The translations under genes and the position numbers were made by a program. From positions 1-5,465 of the forward strand of contig CAIJTL010001259.1 of the NCBI GenBank assembly GCA_903823545.1: a stretch of 5,465 nucleotides of DNA, written 5' to 3'. The DNA comes from an uncultured Planctomycetaceae bacterium (GTDB taxonomy: Bacteria > Planctomycetota > Planctomycetia > Planctomycetales > Planctomycetaceae). Shown here in pieces: positions 1 to 4,295 of this stretch (positions within the stretch are counted from its first letter, which is position 1; the number at the start of each line of letters is the position of its first letter). Under the pieces are notes generated by a model. That model searched no databases. It saw only the letters and a program-made list of their open reading frames with translations, and was not told the DNA's origin.

Positions 1-1713
1 AAAATTGCCGGGGCCAAATCCGCCACCGGGCCCACCACCAGGAGGACCGAAGCCCCCTGGTCCGCCGCCAGGTGGGCCAAAGCCCATGCCGGGGACTTTG
101 CCTTTGGATTTTCCGGCCAACTGAGCGGTAATCGATTCGCGCCGCTTGACGAGAAATGTTTCAATTGAAGGTTGCCCGCCAAACATGCCGGAGCCCGGCC
201 CAGGTCCAAAACCGCCCGGACCAAAACCACCGGGACCACGTGTCGCTTGAGCGGCTGCCGCTCGTTTTGTTTCTTGGGCAATCAACTCTTTGAGTGCTCC
301 TTGAACGATAGGAAGGCTCGTCGTCGTGATCCCTTCTTCGCCGAAGCAAGCTTCGGTCAGTTCCTTAAGCCGTTGACGATAGATCCGATCGAATTCGTCC
401 CAAGCAAGCATCCGTTCGATCAGCTTGTTCTCGCCAACATGCGGATGACTGATGCTGAGGTCTTGCAACTGCTCCGCCGAACCGGCCATGAAGAACGCCC
501 CCATCGAGAGGTCCATGTCCCACGGCAAGAAAATGAACTTGCTCGCAGCGGGTTTGTCATTCGATGACTTTTTGGGCTCCGGCGGCAGATAGACGTAGTA
601 GTTGTGGACCTGAGTCAGAAAGCTGTCCATGTTGGCAAGTAAAGTGTTCGCGGCGAGAAAGCTCGCAAACTGCTGAGTGTCGAGCAGCGAGTTGACCTCG
701 CGTCGAAACTGATCGTCATCCGCGTTGTGAATCAGTCGAGTCAAGTCGATCAATCGCTGTGACTCGCCCTTCTTGGGTTTCGATTTCGGTTCATACCACG
801 AATAGGCAGCCCAATCTTCCCCTTTGTATTCCAAGCCCTGCGTTCCCTCCGGCTTCAGGAGCATCCCTTTGTCGGTTTGAAAATGTCGTCGTAAGAACGC
901 CTTGTCAACCTCCTCGACCAGCGTGTAGAGACCGAGCGGTTCGTGATCACACTCGCCATCAATTGTCAGCGACACCTCGGCAAACGCAGTTCTTGGTGAC
1001 GGAATCCCCGCTTCGCGAAAGACAGCGTACGACAAAGCTTGGCGGACATGAGTCGGGTCCATCGCGTCGCTGTGTAGGTTGAGTTGTTGCATTCCATGAA
1101 GCTTCTGGCCGTCGACATAACGGTTGAAGTCGATCTTGAGCGGCCGCTTTCGGCCCGAAGAGGAAAGCATGTAACTGCCGTTTCCTTTGAATCGCAGGCC
1201 GACATCTTTGAAGGCGTCCCCATCGAGTTCGACGTCTGCTTTCACATACTCAAAGTCGAGACCGAAACTTCCTGGCCGAAAGCCGCCTGGGACTCCGCCC
1301 GGCCCACCAAAAGCAGGCGGTCCCGGCGGCGTCGCTGGTGACTGCGGAACTTGCGCCGCATCCTTCGGTTTGCCCGCCGGAGCTGATCCACTTGGATTCG
1401 GACCGCCCGGATTCGGCCCTCCAGGTGGTGGCCCAAATCCGGGAAAGCCGCCGCGAGCCGGCTGCATCTTCTGCCAGTTCTCGCCAGTGACGTGCACGTG
1501 AATCTTCCAAACGCGAGTCAGGCCAAAGTCTCCGTCAGTCAGATCCTTGCCAACGACATCATTCTTGGCGGCCTTCGTCTCGTCCTTCGCGAAGCAGACC
1601 GAATGGCTGACGCTCAAACACCAGACCCCAAACAACAACGTGATGATCACGTTGCGGGTGAGTTTTGAAACTGCTTCGCTGTTTTTAGGAGTACGCGGAA
1701 AGGCCGTCGGCAT
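1..1713 (-). CDS. Secreted CotH kinase family protein with Gly/Pro-rich inserts (C terminus cut by window edge)
   Basis: The frame is open without interruption from ATG at 1713 to base 1, giving 571 residues, and no stop is reached, so the C terminus is missing. Residues 17-42 look like a signal peptide: K17 and R20, a hydrophobic stretch at 22-35, and likely cleavage after A42. The CotH domain shows its usual landmarks: a KGNGSY segment (176-181), KRPLKIDF (189-196), a LNLHSDAMDP segment (211-220), REAGIPSPR (233-241), GLYTLVEEVDKAFL (261-274), NMDS (361-364), HNYYVYLP (370-377) and LPWDMDLSMG (396-405). In the family, Asp residues in the last blocks bind Mg-ATP; D363, D399 and D401 are the candidates here. 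CotH proteins are atypical protein kinases, known from Bacillus spore coats; here the protein is probably exported, and its substrate is unknown. A Gly/Pro-rich segment (88-151) interrupts the N-terminal part of the domain, and two more lie near the C terminus. Start choice: it precedes the signal peptide, with a weak AAAGAG at 1719-1724. It is divergent from the gene at 2019. Confidence 0.9.
   Translation of the reverse strand, partial: MPTAFPRTPKNSEAVSKLTRNVIITLLFGVWCLSVSHSVCFAKDETKAAKNDVVGKDLTDGDFGLTRVWKIHVHVTGENWQKMQPARGGFPGFGPPPGGPNPGGPNPSGSAPAGKPKDAAQVPQSPATPPGPPAFGGPGGVPGGFRPGSFGLDFEYVKADVELDGDAFKDVGLRFKGNGSYMLSSSGRKRPLKIDFNRYVDGQKLHGMQQLNLHSDAMDPTHVRQALSYAVFREAGIPSPRTAFAEVSLTIDGECDHEPLGLYTLVEEVDKAFLRRHFQTDKGMLLKPEGTQGLEYKGEDWAAYSWYEPKSKPKKGESQRLIDLTRLIHNADDDQFRREVNSLLDTQQFASFLAANTLLANMDSFLTQVHNYYVYLPPEPKKSSNDKPAASKFIFLPWDMDLSMGAFFMAGSAEQLQDLSISHPHVGENKLIERMLAWDEFDRIYRQRLKELTEACFGEEGITTTSLPIVQGALKELIAQETKRAAAAQATRGPGGFGPGGFGPGPGSGMFGGQPSIETFLVKRRESITAQLAGKSKGKVPGMGFGPPGGGPGGFGPPGGGPGGGFGPGNF
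7..84. repeat. 30-bp tandem repeat coding for Gly/Pro-rich decapeptides
   Basis: Within the CotH-family gene, residues 544-553 and 554-563 are the same decapeptide, GFGPPGGGPG, encoded at 55-84 and 25-54. A partial third copy (GGFGPG, residues 564-569) follows at 7-24. The two DNA units differ at several synonymous positions, so protein sequence seems to be kept rather than the array being freshly duplicated. The array may continue past the left edge. It probably forms a flexible, disordered extracytoplasmic tail. Confidence 0.8.
175..237. repeat. Second Gly/Pro-rich low-complexity segment in the CotH-family gene
   Basis: Residues 493-513 of the CotH-family protein are almost entirely Gly, Pro and Phe, with a GGFGP motif occurring twice in succession. 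The segment follows an Ala/Lys-rich helix (about 472-491) and precedes a short non-repetitive segment (514-541). It is low-complexity coding DNA, not a mobile element. Confidence 0.7.
1261..1452. repeat. Gly/Pro-rich insert inside the CotH domain
   Basis: Residues 88-151 of the CotH-family protein are rich in Gly and Pro (for example PPPGGPNPGGPNPSG at 95-109). This segment separates an N-terminal strand-like part (69-83, WKIHVHVTGENWQKM) from the next conserved part (152 onward, LDFEYVKADVELDG). A central part (113-128) is less repetitive and richer in Ala, Lys and Gln. It looks like a long disordered loop placed between two strands of the domain. Confidence 0.7.
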
Positions 1714-1715
1714 AA

Positions 1716-1847
1716 GAACTCTTTCGTTTCCAAGATGTCTCAGATCGTGGCGATGGTCAGATTGAATCGAAAGTATTGCTCACGGCAGATGAAGCCAAGC
1801 TGAATCGCTGGAACAGAACCGCAACAAACTTGATACCGACATCATGA
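1716..1847 (+). pseudogene. Possible remnant of an EF-hand-like protein tail (low confidence)
   Basis: After an in-frame stop at 1713-1715 the plus-strand frame stays open for 43 codons to a TGA at 1845-1847. It reads protein-like text, including DRGDGQIESK (1743-1772) and LLTADEAKLNRW (1776-1811). The DGQIE part resembles the end of an EF-hand calcium-binding loop, a family common in planctomycete secreted proteins, and the acidic/Lys-rich part could be its following helix. There is no ATG or GTG start, no ribosome binding site, and the calcium loop is not canonical. It could be a decayed gene fragment or chance. The frame would be missing its whole front part. Confidence 0.2.
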
Positions 1848-1918
1848 TTTGAAACGGCAATGAATTAACGGCGTCTTGCGACTCGATGGCGTGACTAAAG
1901 AAAGAATGCACAGACACA

Positions 1919-1938
1919 ACTTTCGATGACACGAAAGT
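1919..1938. promoter_or_regulatory. 7-bp perfect inverted repeat (candidate operator or hairpin)
   Basis: ACTTTCG (1919-1925) and CGAAAGT (1932-1938) are exact reverse complements separated by six bases. The site lies 80 bp before the ATG at 2019 and about 205 bp from the divergent start at 1713. It may be an operator for a dimeric regulator. No T-run follows on either strand, so a terminator is unlikely. Confidence 0.4.
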
Positions 1939-1953
1939 CTTACATGTTAGACT
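1936..1953. promoter_or_regulatory. 18-bp near-perfect palindrome (candidate operator)
   Basis: AGTCTTACATGTTAGACT is symmetrical around its central ACATGT, with a single mismatched pair (T1941 against T1948). It shares three bases with the inverted repeat to its left and lies 65 bp before the ATG at 2019. A palindrome without a loop fits a protein-binding site better than an RNA hairpin. No specific regulator family can be named from the sequence. Confidence 0.45.
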
Positions 1954-1965
1954 GTTCGACTTCAG

Positions 1966-1980
1966 CCTCTTTGTAAGAGG
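1966..1980. promoter_or_regulatory. 6-bp hairpin upstream of the CxxCH/toroid gene
   Basis: CCTCTT (1966-1971) and AAGAGG (1975-1980) are exact complements around a three-base loop. The hairpin ends 38 bp before the ATG at 2019, so it may lie in the 5' untranslated leader, or be a third operator-like dyad in the cluster starting at 1919. Confidence 0.35.
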
Positions 1981-2006
1981 GTACGCCGCCTCACCAATCC
2001 AAAGAC

Positions 2007-2011
2007 GAGGA
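2007..2011 (+). promoter_or_regulatory. Shine-Dalgarno sequence of the CxxCH/toroid gene
   Basis: GAGGA lies seven bases before the ATG at 2019. This is good spacing and supports that start, which also places the signal peptide at the very N terminus. Confidence 0.7.
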
Positions 2012-2018
2012 TCACGCA

Positions 2019-3245
2019 ATGCGTCACTTGTTGATTCTGGCTGCGGTCTGTTTTGGATTGATTGGCAAAACCCTTCATGCGGATGAGCCGTCCGATGCTG
2101 CTGTTCGCGATGCTGTGGCGCGGAGCCTTCCGTTTTTGGAGAAGGGGGGCGTGGATTGGATGGAGGAGCGAGGTTGCATGTCGTGCCACCATGTTCCGTT
2201 TCTGTTGTGGTCACATCGAGCAGCGCAGACTCACGGATTACCCATTGATGCGAAGAAGCTGGCCGAATGGGATGAGTGGGCTCGCCAGGATTCGTTGGCG
2301 AATCGCTATTCGTTCAAGTTGCTATTGAGTGATCTGGAAAAGATCGACGCGGCGATCATGCCTGCGACCGTGAAGAACAATCTGAAGCCAATCGTTGGTC
2401 AGACCTTTGCGACGGAGGCAGACTTCCTCGCGAAGTTGACGCCATTGTTGACGGCCGACGAGTTGAAGGCTCATCAGGCATTGCTGATCAAGACCTCGAC
2501 AATCGGCGAGAACTGGCCGAATCGAAATGGCGGAGGACTGGATGTGCTCGGCCAGTTGCTACTTGGTGGACATGCCGCAGCGGATGATTCCATCAACGCG
2601 GAATTTCGACGCGGTTTGTTCGACCTGATGAAGCAGCGACAACTCGCCGACGGCTCATGGGCACCCGGCAATCAGTTCGCTTCGATGCGGCAGTGGTCGC
2701 TCCCCATTGCGAATCAGGCCACAACCATGTGGGCCGCGCTCGCGCTGGCGAGATACGACGCTCGCAGTCAACAGCCCGGAAAACGAACTGAGCAAATCGA
2801 ACGAGCGATTGCTTATCAGCGGCAGCAGCCTCCGCAAACAGAGAACCGTGAGTGGCTCGCAGTTCGACTGCTCTTCGAGCATCAATTCGGTACGCGCGAC
2901 GAAGTCAGCAAGCACCGCCAATTGTTACTTGATGCCCGCAACGCTGACGGCGGTTGGGGTTGGCAAAACGAAGTACCCAGCGATCCCTATTCGACCGGCA
3001 TTGCGATCTATGTTCTTGCGAAAGTCGGTGGCGATCATGCGGGTGTTTTTCGCGAAGCCCGCAAGTACTTGTTGAAGTCTCAACAACCAGACGGATCGTG
3101 GCTGACTGCGTCGAAAAACATCAGCAAGACCACCGTCCCCGAACGCCTCAAAGTCCGCGATGAGATCTATAACTACTGGGGCACCGCTTGGGCCGCTTTA
3201 GGCTTGCTGGAAACGCTGCCTAATAATGCGGGGCGTGACAAATAA
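2019..3245 (+). CDS. Exported prenyltransferase/squalene-oxidase repeat (alpha-toroid) protein with CxxCH heme motif
   Basis: This is a complete 408-residue protein. Residues 1-21 form a signal peptide (R2, H3, hydrophobic 4-15, likely cut after A21 in LHA-DE), so it acts outside the cytoplasm. Residues 53-57 are CMSCH followed by H58, the standard motif for covalent heme c attachment; it is the only copy. The rest has alpha-toroid repeats of the squalene-cyclase/prenyltransferase type, with QW-like motifs QLADGSW (208-214), ARNADGGWGW (306-315) and QQPDGSW (355-361), and helices such as YSTGIAIYVLAKVG between them. The C-terminal NYWGTAWAALGLLETLP matches the last helix pair of such proteins. 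At about 400 residues it is shorter than true squalene-hopene cyclases (about 630), and I see no DxDD cyclase motif, so terpene cyclase activity is doubtful. Related planctomycete proteins are usually annotated only by the repeat. The heme motif suggests redox or electron-transfer use, but the spacing leaves no room for a full separate cytochrome c domain. Confidence 0.85.
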   Translation: MRHLLILAAVCFGLIGKTLHADEPSDAAVRDAVARSLPFLEKGGVDWMEERGCMSCHHVPFLLWSHRAAQTHGLPIDAKKLAEWDEWARQDSLANRYSFKLLLSDLEKIDAAIMPATVKNNLKPIVGQTFATEADFLAKLTPLLTADELKAHQALLIKTSTIGENWPNRNGGGLDVLGQLLLGGHAAADDSINAEFRRGLFDLMKQRQLADGSWAPGNQFASMRQWSLPIANQATTMWAALALARYDARSQQPGKRTEQIERAIAYQRQQPPQTENREWLAVRLLFEHQFGTRDEVSKHRQLLLDARNADGGWGWQNEVPSDPYSTGIAIYVLAKVGGDHAGVFREARKYLLKSQQPDGSWLTASKNISKTTVPERLKVRDEIYNYWGTAWAALGLLETLPNNAGRDK

Positions 3246-3309
3246 TCTCGGATGATTCAACGGTGCGCATTGAGTGGCATCAACAACTCCTCATTAAGAA
3301 ATGAAGGTC
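3246..3309. other. Convergent intergenic gap
   Basis: These 64 bp separate the stop of the toroid gene (plus strand) from the stop of the HDOD gene (minus strand). The gap should contain the termination signals of both transcripts. The only secondary structure I see is the weak stem-loop at 3289-3307. Confidence 0.6.
3289..3307. terminator. Weak stem-loop, possible bidirectional terminator
   Basis: CCT-CATT and AATG-A-AGG pair in seven positions around the loop AAGA, with one bulged A at 3304. It sits between two convergent stop codons, where a shared terminator is expected. The stem is short and AT-rich, and no T-run follows on either strand, so intrinsic termination is only a possibility. 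Confidence 0.25.
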
Positions 3310-4221
3310 CTACTTGGCGGACATCATTTCCTGAGCGTCTCGTCGAGCGTCATTCAGTAGTGATGGGACCGCCTCGGCAAACGTGGCCTCGAATTGACCG
3401 CCGTCTTCCAAATTCACCAACAGCGACAACGCCGATGGCGAAACAAAATCCTCCATCATCCTTTCACCCAAACGCTCCCAGTCATTTGCGAGTTGATCAG
3501 CAACAGAGATCAGCGCCGTTAGACGTTGATGCTGCTCGGCGAGTTCTGGCTGATGATGATTCAAGATGACGGACGGAATTGGTTGCGGAATTTGGTTGCC
3601 TTGCGTGAACCAAGCGGCCAAATGGCAATGGTCAGTGCCGGTGGCTTCGAGTTCTCGATCGAGCAGTTCTGGAGATTCTTCAAAGTTGAGCGGATCAAAC
3701 TTGAGGAACAACTCCGGAACGACCAAGGCGAACAAGATTCGTCCAAAGTCATGCAGCAAACCTGCGGTAAATTCTTCCCCCTGAAAGCCAAGGCGGAATG
3801 TGCGATTGATGCGAGTGGCGAGCAACGCGGTCGTGAAACTATGCCGCCAAAGTGTTTCGCGAATCCATTCTTGTGAAATGTTCACTCGGTGCATCAAGCT
3901 GGCAACGCTGGCAGACAAGATGAGGTACTGACATTCGCGGAAGCCGATCTGCATGACACAGCGATTGAGATCCACAATTGGAGTGACCGGGCAATACAGC
4001 GCGCTGTTGGCCATCTTCAGGATGTCAGCACCAAGCTTCACATCTCGTTTGATGACGTTGGTGAATTCTTGGATCGAGCAGTTGGGGTCCTTCACGATCT
4101 CCAACGCCTCTTTCGCGACAGCGGGCAACATCTGCAACTGGCCGACACGCTTTTTCAACGCTTGAACCAATTCCGCTGGAGGCATCAGGACGGTATCTAC
4201 GAACGGGGCGGTAGCAATCAC
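3310..4221 (-). CDS. HDOD domain-containing signalling protein
   Basis: This is a complete 303-residue cytoplasmic protein without signal peptide or membrane segment. The HDOD domain spans about residues 18-225: an N-terminal helical part (LPAVAKEALEIVKD, 32-45), KLGADILKMANSALY (62-76), a VMQIGFRECQYLIL block (89-102), then the HD-like part with H127 in LWRHS, H157-D158 in GLLHDFGRI, H198 in GTDHCHLA and H222-H223 in ILNHHQPE. D242 in SVADQL follows. These positions match the metal-ligand order of HD phosphohydrolases, although HDOD proteins are generally regarded as non-catalytic output or scaffold domains in signalling and motility. The start is GTG, chosen because a strong Shine-Dalgarno precedes it; the first ATG is 12 codons further in (4185). 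It lies 74 bp downstream of a Ser/Thr kinase gene on the same strand, so it probably belongs to the same operon and may act downstream of that kinase. Its phosphorylation is not shown. Confidence 0.88.
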   Translation of the reverse strand: MIATAPFVDTVLMPPAELVQALKKRVGQLQMLPAVAKEALEIVKDPNCSIQEFTNVIKRDVKLGADILKMANSALYCPVTPIVDLNRCVMQIGFRECQYLILSASVASLMHRVNISQEWIRETLWRHSFTTALLATRINRTFRLGFQGEEFTAGLLHDFGRILFALVVPELFLKFDPLNFEESPELLDRELEATGTDHCHLAAWFTQGNQIPQPIPSVILNHHQPELAEQHQRLTALISVADQLANDWERLGERMMEDFVSPSALSLLVNLEDGGQFEATFAEAVPSLLNDARRDAQEMMSAK

Positions 4222-4227
4222 GAAATT

Positions 4228-4233
4228 CTCCTT
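4228..4233 (-). promoter_or_regulatory. Strong Shine-Dalgarno fixing a GTG start
   Basis: On the minus strand AAGGAG stands six bases before GTG at 4221. This is a near-ideal ribosome binding site. It decides the start of the HDOD gene in favour of GTG over the ATG at 4185, which has no comparable site at the right distance. Confidence 0.8.
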
Positions 4234-4295
4234 ATTTTTCGTAAACAGATTGAGTTAGCAGTGCATTTTGACGGGAATTACTGCGTGAGATTCGA

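Larger units (their letters stand above)
1714..2018. other. Divergent intergenic region with dyad cluster and a possible gene remnant
   Basis: This gap separates the start of the CotH-family gene (minus strand) from the start of the CxxCH/toroid gene (plus strand), so it must hold the promoters of both unless either is read from elsewhere. I could not pick convincing -35/-10 pairs on either strand. The right half carries three adjacent inverted repeats, listed separately. The left half carries an open plus-strand frame without a start codon that resembles the end of an EF-hand protein, also listed separately. Confidence 0.7.

Noticed and set aside
172..567. Plus-strand open frame of 131 codons opposite the CotH-family gene
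   Set aside because: The minus-strand frame gives conserved CotH motifs over this whole stretch. The plus-strand product has no domain and is rich in Arg and Pro, as expected of antisense translation.
1187..1501. Plus-strand frame with Gly/Pro-rich text resembling a collagen-like protein
   Set aside because: It is the antisense reading of the Gly/Pro-rich insert of the CotH-family gene; Gly and Pro codons are reverse complements of each other (GGN/NCC and CCN/NGG), so both strands look similar.
1876..1901. TTGCGA followed by TAAAGA as a sigma-70-type promoter for the gene at 2019
   Set aside because: The spacer is only 14 bp and neither box is close to consensus; planctomycete promoters are not well enough defined to accept it.
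1780..2214. Minus-strand open frame of 144 codons across the divergent gap and the start of the toroid gene
   Set aside because: It overlaps almost 200 bp of the well-supported toroid gene including its signal peptide, has no recognisable domain, and its composition (many Ser, His, Pro, Gln) looks like an antisense shadow.
2019..3245. Squalene-hopene cyclase assignment for the toroid protein
   Set aside because: The protein is about two thirds of the usual length, has a signal peptide, carries a CxxCH motif and shows no DxDD catalytic motif. Only the fold family is supported.
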